DNA of 62,125 bases from Bacteroidaceae bacterium (GCA_017464345.1 JAFUAH010000020.1:1-62125), one strand, 5' to 3'; numbered from the stretch's first letter, positions 22,700 to 32,332 are shown. Numbers and translations: made by a program. Notes: generated by a model not told the origin, from the sequence alone.

Positions 22700-25353
22700 A
22701 TGAGTTATAAGAAGTTTCTCCCCGACGTGCTGATGGTGGCCCTGTTTGCTGTCATCAGTCTGGCTTATTTCTGGAACCCCATCATGGACGGGCTGGTGCT
22801 GACGGGCACCGATCACAATGCCGCTGTGGGCTCGAATGTGGAACTGAACGAGTACCGCAAGGCGCACAACGGCGAGCGTACCCGCTGGACGAACTCGCTG
22901 TTCTCGGGTATGCCCACCTACCAGATGGCGCCCTCGTACGACAGTACCGATACGCTGGCCAAAGTTGAAAAGGTGTATCAGCTGGGTCTCCCCGAGGTAG
23001 CCGGCTACGTGTTCATGATGCTCCTGGGCTTCTACATCCTGCTGCGTGCCTTCGACTTCCGCCAGTGGATGGCCGCCTTGGGTGCCATCCTGTGGGCCTT
23101 CTCGAGCTATTATTTCATCATCATTGCTGCTGGACATATTTGGAAGTTGCTGACCCTCTGCTTCATCCCCCCCACCATAGCAGGCATGGTGCTCTGCTAT
23201 CGGGGCAAGTACCTCTGGGGCATACTGGTGACGGGCATCTTCACGGCCCTGCAGGTCTTCTCGAACCACATCCAGATGTCGTACTACTTCCTCTTGGTCA
23301 TGCTACTGATGGCAGGGGCATATTTAGTTGAAAGTTTAAAGTTGAAAATTGAAAGTTCACCCTATAGTGAAGCAAATAGCAGCGCGAAGCAACTTTCAAC
23401 TTTCAACTTTCAACCTGGTTTAAAGGCTCCCTTGCTGCCCTCGTGGGTGGTCTGCTGGGTGTGAGCATCAATATCTCGAACCTCTACCACACCTACGAGT
23501 ACAGCAAGGAGACGATGCGCGGCAAGAGCGAACTGACGCAGAAGACGAAGGATGCCGCCGACCAGACGGACAGCGGATTGGAACGCTCGTACATCACGCA
23601 CTACAGTTATGGCGTGAGTGAAACCTGGACACTGCTTGTTCCTAACATTAAGGGGGGCGGTTCAGGCAACTTGCTGACCAACCCTGACGCTCAGGATGCC
23701 ATGCGCCCAGAGTACAGGGACATCTATCGGCAATTTGGCGGGCTCAATCAGTACTGGGGTGGCGAAGAGGGTACCGTCGGACCTGTCTATGTGGGGGCTT
23801 TCGTATTGATGCTATTTGTTCTAGGCTTGTTTGTCGTCAGAGGTCCCATGAAGTGGGCACTGCTGGTGGCTACGGTATTGTCCATCACACTCGCTTGGGG
23901 ACGTAACTGGCAGTGGCTGACCGACCTGGCTATAGACTATCTTCCGATGTACAGCAAGTTTCGGGCCGTGGAGAGCATATTGGTGATAGCGGAGTTTACC
24001 ATACCTCTGCTGGCCATGTTTACGCTCAAACGTTTCTATGACGAACCCGATTTGCTCACCCGGAGCACGCGTTTGTTGGGGCTGGTGGAAGTAAAGAACA
24101 CGTGGCTCGTGGCTCTCAGTTTTGTGCTTACAGGTGGAGTAGCCCTGCTGTTCTACATATACCCATCGTTGGCCGGTTCGGCCTTCATCGAGGGGGGACA
24201 GGAATATGCCGTGCTCAATGGCTATGTAGAGCAGGGTATGCCCCGTGGAGTATTGGACAACATTGCTGAGATGCGCTATGCTCTGGTTCGGCCCGATGCC
24301 ATGCGCAGTTTCCTCCTCGTCGTTGTGGGTACAGCATTGTTGCTTTGTTACTGTTATCGCAAGATTAGCGGAAATCTGATGGTGGCCCTGATGGCTGTGC
24401 TGTGTCTCTTTGATCTCTGGAGCGTGGACAAGCGCTACCTTGCTGACGGCATGTTCCAGAAACCCGTGCCGGCAGAGCAGCAGTTCCAGAAGTCCCCGAT
24501 AGACGAGATGATATTGTCCGACACAAATGCCTACTATCGCGTGCTCAACTTAGCTACGGATACCTACAATGACAATAGCACCAGCTACTATCATAAGTCG
24601 ATAGGTGGTTATCATGCTGCCAAATTGCGCCGCTATCAAGAACTCATCGATGCCTATTTGGCCACAAGACCCACTCCACGGTCGGAAATAGTGGTGTTGC
24701 AGACTTATGTAGATGGTGTAGAACTGGAATCTTTAGCCTCGGGGAGGATGCCATCGCTCGACAGCATACCAGGAGATAGTTTGCTGCCCGTACTGAACAT
24801 GCTGAACATGCGCTATAGCATGGTGCCTTATCGGCAACAATATGTCTTGCCCGTATTTAATCCCCATGCCAACGGGAATGCATGGTTCGTCCGTGAGGTG
24901 CGCTATGTCGATGATGCCGATGCCGAACTGGCAGGGCTGAAGCAGTTGGATACGAAGCACGTGGCCGTGGCCGACAAACGGTTTAAGACTGTTCTCGGCG
25001 AAACCGAGAACCACCTGGTGCAGAGCGACTCGACGGGGACTGCTGTGCTCACCAACTACGAGGCCAACGAACTACAATACGACGTGGAGAGCCGCGACGG
25101 CGGCGTGCTCGTGTTCAGTGAGATATACTATCCCGGCTGGACGTGCACCGTCGATGGGCAGCCCGTGGAGATAGGGCGTGTCAATTACGTCCTGCGTGCT
25201 ATCCGCATCGACGGCGGCAAGCACAAGGTAGTGCTTACCTTCAAGCCACGCTCGGAGCGCATCACTGAGACCATTGCCTACTCGGCCCTTGCCCTGTTGG
25301 CTCTGCTTCTTGTAAGCCTGCTCGTGCGCTCGGTTGTTCGTGCAAGGAAGTAA
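22700..25353 (+). pseudogene. YfhO-family membrane protein, frame broken by an inserted repeat
   Basis: The first part (22700 to about 23330) has the YfhO start: SYKKFLPDVLMVALFAVISLAYF, HNGERTRWTNSLFSGMPTYQ and several membrane helices. The second part (in frame from about 23413 to 25353) continues WFKGSLAALVGGLLGVSINISNLYHTYEYSKETMRGKSEL and ends with the periplasmic domain and a last helix (ALALLALLLVSLLVRSVV). The two reading frames differ by two positions, and the switch coincides with a repeat of about 85 bases. Intact YfhO proteins are about 830-860 residues and are linked to glycosylation of surface polymers. Unless the frame is restored in expression, this copy is inactive. A downstream GTG at 23443 could start a truncated protein. 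Confidence 0.8.
23325..23413. repeat. TTGAAAGTT palindromic element inserted in the YfhO gene
   Basis: The left arm is TTGAAAGTTTAAAGTTGAAA plus ATTGAAAGTT; the right arm is AACTTTCAACTTTCAACTTT plus CAAC. About 35 bases of unrelated core lie between. Same family as 29655, 35555 and 60670. Confidence 0.85.
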
Positions 25354-25372
25354 GGAGAACCTCCATAGCGAT

Positions 25373-25416
25373 AATAATAAAGCGGTAAACACTTAGGTGC
25401 TTACCGCTTTATTATT
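25373..25416. terminator. Bidirectional terminator between convergent genes
   Basis: AATAATAAAGCGGTAA (25373-25388) pairs perfectly with TTACCGCTTTATTATT (25401-25416). The minus-strand glycosyltransferase stop codon lies inside the right arm. It can serve the YfhO gene and the glycan genes. Confidence 0.9.
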
Positions 25417-26231
25417 GCCCGGGCGACAAACCAGAGGTGATAGGCGATGGCCTGGGGCCAACCATAGTGGTGAGCCATGATGCGAAGGCGTTCGAAGAGT
25501 GACTTCCGGTGGTTCTTGGTGGTGAGGCCCTCGTTGAGGTAGTCGGTGAGGATGAGGCCCGTGTTGAGGAAGCGGAGACGGCGGTGCTCGGCTCGGCGCA
25601 TAATGCGGATGCACCAGTCGTAGTCGGCCGAGTAGCGATAACGGAGGTTGTAAGGCTCGGTGCGGGCGATGTCGGTGCGGACGTAGAAACTCTGGTGGCA
25701 GACCAACATGCCTTGGAGGAAACTGCGGCTGGTCAGTTTCTCTGGTGCTTGCAGGCGGCGGTGACGCAGAAAATGGCCCATTTCATCGACAATATTGGTC
25801 TCGCCGTAGAGCACAGCATAGTTCTTGGACGAACCCAGCGACCCTCCGAAGGGGTTCGAACGTGCGCGGTCGCCCTGCCAGTCCGTCTTACTGACGATTT
25901 GTTCGATGGTCGTGGGCTCGTGCAAGCAGTCGCCGGCGTTGAGGAAGACCAGATAGTCGCCCGAGGCCAGTGAGATGCCTTTGTTCATGGCATCGTAGAG
26001 GCCATTGTCTGGCTCGCGGACGACGCGAATCGAATGTCGGTCGGGTTCGGCGTTGCGCTCCACGTAGCGTTGCACATGGCTCATGGTGTGGTCGGTGGAG
26101 CAACCGTCGATGATTAGGTGCTCAATATGCGGGTATGTCTGGGCCTCCACGCTCTCAAGCGTTCGCTCGATGGTCGGCTCAGCGTTGTAGGTGACGGTGA
26201 TGATGCTTATCAGCGGCTTGTCATTTCTCAT
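25401..26231 (-). CDS. Family 2 glycosyltransferase
   Basis: 276 residues. The GT-A fold begins PLISIITVTYNAEPTIERTLESV, with the nucleotide-binding acidic pair in IIDGCSTDHTM and the donor-site motif EPDNGLYDAMNKGISLASGDYLVFLNAGD. Such enzymes add one sugar to a lipid-linked surface glycan at the inner membrane. It is the last gene of a leftward group of three glycosyltransferases, 36 bases after the previous gene. Its start codon lies in a tandem ATGAGA-rich repeat, so the natural start may have been replaced. Confidence 0.92.
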   Translation of the reverse strand: MRNDKPLISIITVTYNAEPTIERTLESVEAQTYPHIEHLIIDGCSTDHTMSHVQRYVERNAEPDRHSIRVVREPDNGLYDAMNKGISLASGDYLVFLNAGDCLHEPTTIEQIVSKTDWQGDRARSNPFGGSLGSSKNYAVLYGETNIVDEMGHFLRHRRLQAPEKLTSRSFLQGMLVCHQSFYVRTDIARTEPYNLRYRYSADYDWCIRIMRRAEHRRLRFLNTGLILTDYLNEGLTTKNHRKSLFERLRIMAHHYGWPQAIAYHLWFVARAIIKR

Positions 26232-26275
26232 TTTCTCATTCTCTCATTCTTTGATTCTCTCATTTTCTCATTTTC
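26226..26275. repeat. Tandem CTCATTTTCTCATT repeat at a start codon
   Basis: CTCATTTTCTCATTCTCTCA followed by TTCTTTGATTCTCTCATTTT. On the minus strand it reads ATGAGAAAATGAGAGAATC and provides the ATG of the GT2 gene. Confidence 0.7.
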
Positions 26276-27464
26276 CCCAATATTCTGCCATGTATAGTTG
26301 GGCCACACGATGCTCGTCATAGGTTTCGCGGGCATACTGGGCAGCAGTTTCGGCCAGTTCGGGGTGGGCGAGGACGTAGCGGATGCCCTGTGCCAGGTCG
26401 TCTGCATCGCGGTATCGGGCCACGTAACCATCCACCAAGTGGTGAATCATCTCAGGAATGCCGCCTACATGGAATCCGACGCACGGCGTTCCGCACGACA
26501 TGGCCTCAACGATGGTGTTCGGTAAGTTATCCTGTAAGGAGGGCGTGACGAAGACATCGGCTGCGGCATAGAGGAGTGCCATGCGCCGCTCGTCCCGGAT
26601 TTCGTAGTCGCCCCCTTGGCCCACGCGGATGACACGCACGTCGGGCAGTTGCTTTATGGCCTCCTCCAGGTAGCGGACGCCCTTGCGCTCGTCGGTCACC
26701 TTCTGGCAGATGAAGAGCACGATGGGCTTGTCGTCGGGTAGCCCATCATCGGTTTTGCCGCTTCGCTTGCCGAAGAACTGGCGGCGGGCCTCCCGTTTCG
26801 GTATGGGGTGGAACGTCGTATGGTCGATGGCATTGGGGATGGAGACGATGCGGTGTCCCTCGGTCAGGGGGCTCTTGCGGGCCTCGTCGGCTATCCACTG
26901 GCTGCAGCCAACGAAGGTGATGTTGCCTTCCCGATAGACGCGCAGCTTCTGCTCAAACACCTGGTAGGAAAGGTCGCGGTCAGCAGGGGGGGAGAGCAGC
27001 GGACAGTGATGGCAGTGCGTCTGATAGTGGTCGCACTCCTCCGTGTAGTGGCAGATGCCCGTGTAGGGCCATTGATCGTGGAGCGTCCAGACGATGCGCT
27101 TGCCGCTCTGGAGTATCTTTTTCAGCGATTTCATCGATAGAAATCCCTGATTTATCCAGTGTAGGTGGATGACATCGGCCTGCTGGAATTCAGGCCTTCG
27201 GGTGATGTCCTCGCCGCAGTAGGCAAGGTCTATCTGCCACAGGTTGTGCTTCGACAGTCGATTGGCAATGAAGATGCGAAGCCGTTCCCCGTAAAAAGCT
27301 AAAGGCTTTAGTGAAAAGTGAAAAGTCAAAAGTGAAAGATGGAAGATGTTGCGCGTGGCCATCGCAACCTCTGCGCCCTCCTGCCGCAGAGCCTTCGCCA
27401 GTCGGTTGGCCGCGATGGCAGCTCCGCCTGTCCGCTCTGTAGTATTGACTATTAGTACGCGCAT
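26268..27464 (-). CDS. Family 4 glycosyltransferase
   Basis: 398 residues. The N-terminal Rossmann domain begins MRVLIVNTTERTGGAAIAANRLAKAL, with ADVIHLHWINQGFLSMKSL and CHYTEECDHYQTHCHHCPLL, both typical of Bacteroidales capsule GT4 enzymes. The donor domain has KPIVLFICQKVTDERKGVRYLEEAI and ALLYAAADVFVTPSLQDNLPNTIVEAMSCGTPCVGF, including the E-x7-E motif. A repeat inserts FHLSLLTFHFSLKPLAF in frame at about residues 41-57. It overlaps the upstream gene by 13 bases, so they are cotranscribed. Confidence 0.93.
   Translation of the reverse strand: MRVLIVNTTERTGGAAIAANRLAKALRQEGAEVAMATRNIFHLSLLTFHFSLKPLAFYGERLRIFIANRLSKHNLWQIDLAYCGEDITRRPEFQQADVIHLHWINQGFLSMKSLKKILQSGKRIVWTLHDQWPYTGICHYTEECDHYQTHCHHCPLLSPPADRDLSYQVFEQKLRVYREGNITFVGCSQWIADEARKSPLTEGHRIVSIPNAIDHTTFHPIPKREARRQFFGKRSGKTDDGLPDDKPIVLFICQKVTDERKGVRYLEEAIKQLPDVRVIRVGQGGDYEIRDERRMALLYAAADVFVTPSLQDNLPNTIVEAMSCGTPCVGFHVGGIPEMIHHLVDGYVARYRDADDLAQGIRYVLAHPELAETAAQYARETYDEHRVAQLYMAEYWGK
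27298..27347. repeat. GTGAAAAGTGAAAAGT repeat inside GT4 gene
   Basis: AGTGAAAAGTGAAAAGTCAA followed by AAGTGAAAG, preceded by the small inverted pair AGCTAAAGGCTTTAG. It is in frame and encodes the extra peptide SLLTFHFSLKPL. Confidence 0.7.
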
Positions 27465-28444
27465 AGCTTCTGAAATTTCTTATAAATATACCGTATAATT
27501 TGCCCTGTCAGAGTGTAGCGGATGCCCCAGTTTCGGATGGTCTGGGCGAACTGAATTTCGATGGCGGGGTCCTTTGTGGGGTGCTCGACGCGGACGAGGG
27601 GTAAAGGAGTCTGTTGGGGCTCGCGGTCGAACTCGTACCATTGTAGGAGACTCCACGAGCGGAAGTGTGTGCCCTGCCGTAGCCCGATGTTGCGGACCAT
27701 CGTCTGTCCGGGTGTCAGGCAAAGACCATGGGCGCGATAGATGGCAATTTCCCAGCAGATGTCCCAGGGTATAGGTCGCTTATCGAGGCTCTGGAGGCAA
27801 CGGAACACACCACCATACTGAAGGGCATCGAGGTCCTCCGGGGTCAGCCCTTGGAGGGCATCCTCACGAGTCTTGTAATGCAAAAAGTGCCCATCCCATC
27901 GGTCGCGCCACGTGCCCCAGCCCCATCCGCTCATGTGTGGCGTGAAGTAGAAAGGCGTCTCCGCGAGGTTGAGGTTCGTGAACCCGGCGACGTGCATCAC
28001 GCGTGGCTCGTCGCGGTAGAGTTCGAAGGCCTCGTTCATGTATTGGAGGTAATAGGGCGAGGTCAGGATGTCGTCCTCCAAGACGATGATGCGGTCGTGC
28101 TCGTGGAAAACCTCGGCGATGCCCTCCGTGATGTTCCGTTCCAGGTAGTAGTTCTCTGGGCGTTCCACAAGCGTTAGGGAGCGAAAGCCCCCCTCCGGCT
28201 CCCCCTTAATGGGGAGAGGTTTACCTTCCTGTCCCTCCCGTTCCATTTTGGGAGAGGGGAGAAACTCCCTTACGACCTTCCGGACCTCGCGAACCAAGGC
28301 CCAGGACTGCTCGTCGCGGCCTCCGTCGGAGAAGACGAAGACCTCTGTCTCGCGGGCCAGCGTGTTGGCGGCCAGCGCCTCCAGCGTCCGGCGGGTGTTG
28401 TCCGCCCGGTTATAGACAAATAGGGCTACGGGTGCAAGTTTCAT
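27452..28444 (-). CDS. GT-A fold glycosyltransferase (HlpA-like sugar transferase)
   Basis: From the ATG at 28444 the protein has 330 residues and begins KLAPVALFVYNRADNTRRTLEALAANTLA...VFVFSDGGRDE, the start of the HlpA-like family. The acidic metal site appears in HDRIIVLEDDILTSPYYLQYMNEAFELY. HMSGWGWGTWRDRW is a strongly conserved family motif. The open frame continues upstream to 28714, but a -7 element (TATCTTTG) lies just before 28444. A GC-rich element inserts about 25 residues (SPKMEREGQEGKPLPIKGEP) before LVERPENYYLERN. It is the first gene of the leftward glycosyltransferase group. Confidence 0.87.
   Translation of the reverse strand: MKLAPVALFVYNRADNTRRTLEALAANTLARETEVFVFSDGGRDEQSWALVREVRKVVREFLPSPKMEREGQEGKPLPIKGEPEGGFRSLTLVERPENYYLERNITEGIAEVFHEHDRIIVLEDDILTSPYYLQYMNEAFELYRDEPRVMHVAGFTNLNLAETPFYFTPHMSGWGWGTWRDRWDGHFLHYKTREDALQGLTPEDLDALQYGGVFRCLQSLDKRPIPWDICWEIAIYRAHGLCLTPGQTMVRNIGLRQGTHFRSWSLLQWYEFDREPQQTPLPLVRVEHPTKDPAIEIQFAQTIRNWGIRYTLTGQIIRYIYKKFQKLCAY
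28179..28274. repeat. GC-rich palindromic element in a glycosyltransferase gene
   Basis: GCGAAAGCCCCCCTCCGGCT starts the element, with inner hairpin CTCCCCCTTAATGGGGAG; it ends CATTTTGGGAGAGGGGAG. In frame. Same family as the element at 1359 and others. Confidence 0.7.
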
Positions 28445-28596
28445 GTTGCAAAGATAGGGAAAAAATGGGTAACCTCCGTAAGTTTTCCCTGTTTTTTGCC
28501 GGCACAGACCCCAAAGCACTCGCGCGGCAGGCACGCGGCCCTTGGTACTGAAGTCTGAATACCCCCAACCGAAGTTGCTTATGCTCGGAAAACTGT

Positions 28597-28636
28597 CAAT
28601 AAATTTGCGTTTTCGCTCGCTTAACCGTAACTTTGC
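28597..28636 (+). promoter_or_regulatory. Promoter of the first acyltransferase gene
   Basis: TTTG at 28604-28607 and TAACTTTG at 28628-28635, spacer 20. The spacer TTTTCGCTCGCTTAACCG resembles that of the rpsO promoter region. Confidence 0.8.
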
Positions 28637-28643
28637 ATCTGTA

Positions 28644-29666
28644 ATGACTAGTGCAAGACTACGAAACCATGCCTTCGATTTGCTGTGCGGGCTGTGTATA
28701 GTCCGTATGGTCATGTTGCACGTAGTGGGGATGTGCCACCTACGGGGCGAATTCTGGTTTCAGAAGTTGATGGCGTGGACGTTCTTCCTCCTCTGTTTCT
28801 TCTTCTTCAAGGCCGGGTACTTCAATAAGACGGTGGCTGGCTCGACGGGCGCATTCGTTCGCGATAAGGCTCTCCGCCTGCTGATTCCCTACTTGGCGTG
28901 GGGACTGATAGGGAATGCCGTCTACTTCAGTTTCCTCTATGGCTGGCCGCAACTGTTTGGCCGGACGCTGCGTCAGGTGCAGTGGATCCACTTGTGGCAG
29001 ACGAGCCAGTTCTACGGCAATCCCCCCACGTGGTTTCTCTTCTCCTTCTTCCTGATGTACGTCATTGTCCATCTGTGGCGGCGTTGGATGCCGAGGGTGA
29101 ACTGGCTCTGGCCACTGCTTCCGGCTCTCAGTTACTGGCTATGGACGCAGGGCAACCCGCTGTGGATGAGCCTTGGCAACGTGCCGATGGCTGTCTTCTG
29201 CTTCGAACTCGGCCACTGGTGGCACGAAGCAGAGCGGCACCTGCCCCGAGGGTGGTTCGTTGTGTTGTCGGTGCTGCTGGTCGTCCTCTTCCTTTACGGC
29301 AACCGCCACTGGCACGGCGAGTGCGACATGGCGCTGAACAAGTGGGTACAGCGGCCTTGGGGGGCGGTCGTGAACACCGTGTGCGCCGTGTGCGGCCTGT
29401 CGGGCCTCCTGCTCTCCCTGCCTCTGCGTCGTGTGCCCGTGTTCGGATTCATAGGGGAGCATTCGATGGTGTTCTTTGTCATGCACTATCCGATCATCTA
29501 TCTTTATTACATGGGGCTCGCCGTTTGCCACGTCGGCGTTCGCGGCCATTGGAGCCATGCCGTCGGGATGCTTGCGATAATCTTCGTGGTGTGTGCCCTC
29601 CTGGTGCCTCGCATCGAGCGCGTGCCGTGGCTGAGCGGCAGATTCCCGAAAAAAGTTGAAAGTTGA
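28644..29666 (+). CDS. Acyltransferase family 3 membrane protein
   Basis: From the ATG at 28644, which follows the promoter, the protein has 340 residues and about ten membrane segments. It begins RLRNHAFDLLCGLCIVRMVMLHV, the place of the family histidine, followed by FFFFKAGYFNKTVAGSTGAFVRDKALRLLIPYLAW. The closing motif FGFIGEHSMVFFVMHYPIIYLYY is also typical. Such enzymes O-acetylate surface polysaccharides. The next gene is a clear paralogue. The last codons and stop (KVES, stop) are made by a GTTGAAAGTTGA repeat, so the original C-terminus was probably different. Confidence 0.88.
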   Translation: MTSARLRNHAFDLLCGLCIVRMVMLHVVGMCHLRGEFWFQKLMAWTFFLLCFFFFKAGYFNKTVAGSTGAFVRDKALRLLIPYLAWGLIGNAVYFSFLYGWPQLFGRTLRQVQWIHLWQTSQFYGNPPTWFLFSFFLMYVIVHLWRRWMPRVNWLWPLLPALSYWLWTQGNPLWMSLGNVPMAVFCFELGHWWHEAERHLPRGWFVVLSVLLVVLFLYGNRHWHGECDMALNKWVQRPWGAVVNTVCAVCGLSGLLLSLPLRRVPVFGFIGEHSMVFFVMHYPIIYLYYMGLAVCHVGVRGHWSHAVGMLAIIFVVCALLVPRIERVPWLSGRFPKKVES

Positions 29667-29699
29667 AAGTTGAAAGTTGAAAGTTATTTAGTACCTTTG
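29653..29699 (+). promoter_or_regulatory. TTGAAAG repeat supplying a promoter element
   Basis: Four tandem GTTGAAA units (29655-29685) end the preceding gene. They also put a TTG at 29670-29672, 19 bases before TACCTTTG (29692-29699), which lies five bases before the next ATG. Confidence 0.65.
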
Positions 29700-29703
29700 C
29701 AGC

Positions 29704-30771
29704 ATGAACGTAGCAAAACCGCGTAATCACACCTTTGACTTCCTCTGTGGCATCTGCATCATCCGCATGGTGAGCCTGCACGTCATGGCCATGTGCGGCC
29801 ATGCCGATGATGAATGGTGGAAAGAAGTCATGCAGTGGACCTACTACTTCATGTCGTTCTTCTTCTTCAAGGCGGGCTACTTTAATAAGACGGTGTCGGG
29901 GCCGAGCCGTCCCTACTGTGAGGACAAGGTTAAGCGTCTGCTCATCCCCTACCTGACAACAGGAATGATAGGTGGTGCCATCTATTTCTCATTCCTGCCC
30001 GTTATGCTCAATAAGTATCACAATCCCATAGAACCCTTGGAGTGGTCACATATCTGGAAGTGCGGTGCCTTCTATGGGAACAATCCCACTTGGTTCCTTA
30101 TTAGTTTTTTTTCGGCATATATTGCCATTCATTTTCTGGAGAAAGGGCGTCACTGGCTGTTTCGGCATAGTGGCGCCATGTTGCAATATTACAGTTCTTC
30201 TGTTTATTTCGTTTTCCCTTTCATCGGTTATTGGCTCTACACGTTGGACAATCCGGTGTGGCTGGGACTGAGCAATGTCTTTATGGGGATATTCTTTTTC
30301 GAGTTGGGACGTGCGTGGCGACGTATCTTGGGCGCAAGGAATCGTAATACCATGGTGTGGATATCTCTGTTTCTTATATTCTTTTTTGTGGTGAGCAATG
30401 CTGTATTTCACGATTGCTCGTACACGATGTCCACCAATAAGTTTACGGGCAATCCTCTTATCACGGTGCTCAATATCACTGCCATCCTGTGTGGTCTGTC
30501 AGGGTTGTTCATTTCGGTCAGTTTGCCTCGGGTGCCTATCATAAACTTCATAGGCCAGCACTCGATGGTATTCTTCGTCAGCCATTACCCCATGTTATAT
30601 TACTACAAGTTTGTGCATTTGTGTTTCGCCCGTAGTATTTTTGGACGATACGACGATGTACTGATACTTCTGCCTGCTGTATTCATGATAAGTGCTTGGT
30701 TGGTGCCCTATGTAGAGCATACGCCTTGGCTAAGTGGGCGATGGCCGAAGGATGTGAAAAATGAAAAGTGA
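29704..30771 (+). CDS. Acyltransferase family 3 membrane protein, paralogue
   Basis: 355 residues, about ten membrane segments, similar to the previous gene throughout: RNHTFDFLCGICIIRMVSLHVMAMCGH, FFFFKAGYFNKTVSGPSRPYCEDKVKRLLIPYL, NPTWFLISFF and INFIGQHSMVFFVSHYPMLYYYK. A tandem duplication with divergence is the simple explanation. It likely acylates a second position or a second sugar of the same surface glycan. The stop (NEK, stop) is again supplied by a repeat, here AATGAAAAGTGAGAAGTGAA. Confidence 0.88.
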   Translation: MNVAKPRNHTFDFLCGICIIRMVSLHVMAMCGHADDEWWKEVMQWTYYFMSFFFFKAGYFNKTVSGPSRPYCEDKVKRLLIPYLTTGMIGGAIYFSFLPVMLNKYHNPIEPLEWSHIWKCGAFYGNNPTWFLISFFSAYIAIHFLEKGRHWLFRHSGAMLQYYSSSVYFVFPFIGYWLYTLDNPVWLGLSNVFMGIFFFELGRAWRRILGARNRNTMVWISLFLIFFFVVSNAVFHDCSYTMSTNKFTGNPLITVLNITAILCGLSGLFISVSLPRVPIINFIGQHSMVFFVSHYPMLYYYKFVHLCFARSIFGRYDDVLILLPAVFMISAWLVPYVEHTPWLSGRWPKDVKNEK

Positions 30772-30781
30772 GAAGTGAAAG

Positions 30782-31588
30782 GTGAATCAGGCAGAATTAC
30801 GACAACGATATAACCCTGACGGGTCGCTCTTGCGACAGATGCAAGAACGTATGTTGCATATATATGAGGTCATAGACCGCATATGCCAGCGGCATGAGAT
30901 TCCGTACTGGCTGTCAGGTGGTTCGATGCTCGGTGCTGTACGCCATCAGGGCTTCATCCCCTGGGACGACGATTTAGACATTGAGATGCTACGGCCCGAC
31001 TTTGAGCGGCTGATGGTCTTACTGCCCCAGGAATTACCTCAGGATTTGGTTTTACAGTGGCACACGACCGACCCCAACTACTTCTTCCTCTATGCGAAAG
31101 TCCGCGACCGGAACAGTTTTCTTGCCGAGCGCAACGGCTACGATCGCGTGTGGCAGGAACATGGCATATACGTCGATATCTTCCCCCTCGAGCGCGTCCC
31201 TCTGTGGATTCACAAGACATCGCTCCTGACTTTCGGCCATACCTACAAGATGCTTCGTACGGCCCGTGAACCGATGCTGGCGATGCGTCGTGTGCGTCTT
31301 TTGGCTGCTGCAAACCGTAATTTCATATTCCCTTTGTTGCGATTGTTAGCCAAAGTTTTCCGCACGCAGTACTACGACTTTGCCCTTGGTATTCCTTACT
31401 TCCAGAAAAGCCTGAAGGAGGACTTCCTACCAGTGCGCCGTGTGAGGTTTGAGGTGACGACGGCCCCCATTATGCGCGAGGCCGAGAAATGTCTCACTTA
31501 CCGCTACGGTGACTACATGCGTCTGCCTGACAATCCAGGCGCACAATACCATGCGGATGATGTAAAAATTGAAGGATTGAAGGATTGA
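30782..31588 (+). CDS. LicD-family phosphotransferase
   Basis: 268 residues. ELRQRYNPDGSLLRQMQERMLHIYEVIDRICQRHEIPYWLSGGSMLGAVRHQGFIPWDDDLDIEM is the full LicD start, with GGSMLG (46-51) and DDDLD (62-66). The family transfers phosphocholine, phosphoglycerol or ribitol-phosphate type groups from CDP-activated donors to glycans. A GTG at 30782 is the only start that keeps the conserved YNPDGSLLR part; it lies in a GTGAGAAGTGAAAGGTGAA repeat. The CDP-donor enzyme is probably the cytidylyltransferase encoded at 32363 on the other strand. Confidence 0.9.
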   Translation: MNQAELRQRYNPDGSLLRQMQERMLHIYEVIDRICQRHEIPYWLSGGSMLGAVRHQGFIPWDDDLDIEMLRPDFERLMVLLPQELPQDLVLQWHTTDPNYFFLYAKVRDRNSFLAERNGYDRVWQEHGIYVDIFPLERVPLWIHKTSLLTFGHTYKMLRTAREPMLAMRRVRLLAAANRNFIFPLLRLLAKVFRTQYYDFALGIPYFQKSLKEDFLPVRRVRFEVTTAPIMREAEKCLTYRYGDYMRLPDNPGAQYHADDVKIEGLKD

Positions 31589-31609
31589 AGTTTTTAATTC
31601 TCTATTGCT

Positions 31610-32332
31610 TTATTGGTAGGAGTACCCACCATCCACATTGATAATGGCTCCGTTGACAAATCCGTTGTCAAGACAGAAGGCGTAGGCTCCCACTACCTCG
31701 TCGATGGAGCAGAAACGGTGTATGGCAGTCTTGCGACAGATGCTTTGCCGAATGTTCTCAGGTTTCTCTTTCTGCCATTCCGTCTCTACGAATCCAGGAG
31801 CCACGGCATTCACGGTTACTTCTTTTTCTGCAAATACTTTAGTCAGATTTTTGACCATGGCATGTATGCCGGCCTTATTCACACCATAGCCCAGGACTGA
31901 GGCATGAGGATACGAGCCCATGGCCGAACCCGTGAATATGATGCGCGACTGTGGCTGAATGAGGGAATATAGTTCTCGGAGTACGATGAAATGGGCATTT
32001 ATAGCAACTTCCATCATGTTATCCCAGTCCCTGTCAGAGGTCTCTGTGAAGGATTTTCGAACCGTTATCCCTGCATTACAGACGATGCAATGTATGGAGT
32101 CGGAGTGTTTGCGGATAAAGTCAATGAAAGCGTAGGTAGCCTCACGTTGGCTGTGGTCGGCCTTAAAAAATAGCGCCTGTCCGTCAGTCGCTCTTTCCGC
32201 CGCTTGGGCAGCCGTGTCGTTGTGGGCATAGGAGGCTATCACCCGATATCCCCTGCCTGTGAGCATCTTCACCACTCCCAGGCCGATGCCTCGGCTTCCC
32301 CCCGTTACGATGGCTGTCTTTTTGTTCTCCAT
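31610..32332 (-). CDS. Short-chain dehydrogenase/reductase, FabG-like
   Basis: 240 residues. NAD(P) site TGGSRGIG (10-17), NAG motif at 86-88, catalytic Ser136, Tyr149 and Lys153 (YGVNK), and the ending NGAIINVDGGYSY. By family it could be a 3-oxoacyl-ACP reductase. Its position 30 bases after a cytidylyltransferase gene and opposite licD suggests instead a reductase making the alcohol or polyol that is then activated with CTP. That role is inference. Confidence 0.88.
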   Translation of the reverse strand: MENKKTAIVTGGSRGIGLGVVKMLTGRGYRVIASYAHNDTAAQAAERATDGQALFFKADHSQREATYAFIDFIRKHSDSIHCIVCNAGITVRKSFTETSDRDWDNMMEVAINAHFIVLRELYSLIQPQSRIIFTGSAMGSYPHASVLGYGVNKAGIHAMVKNLTKVFAEKEVTVNAVAPGFVETEWQKEKPENIRQSICRKTAIHRFCSIDEVVGAYAFCLDNGFVNGAIINVDGGYSYQ

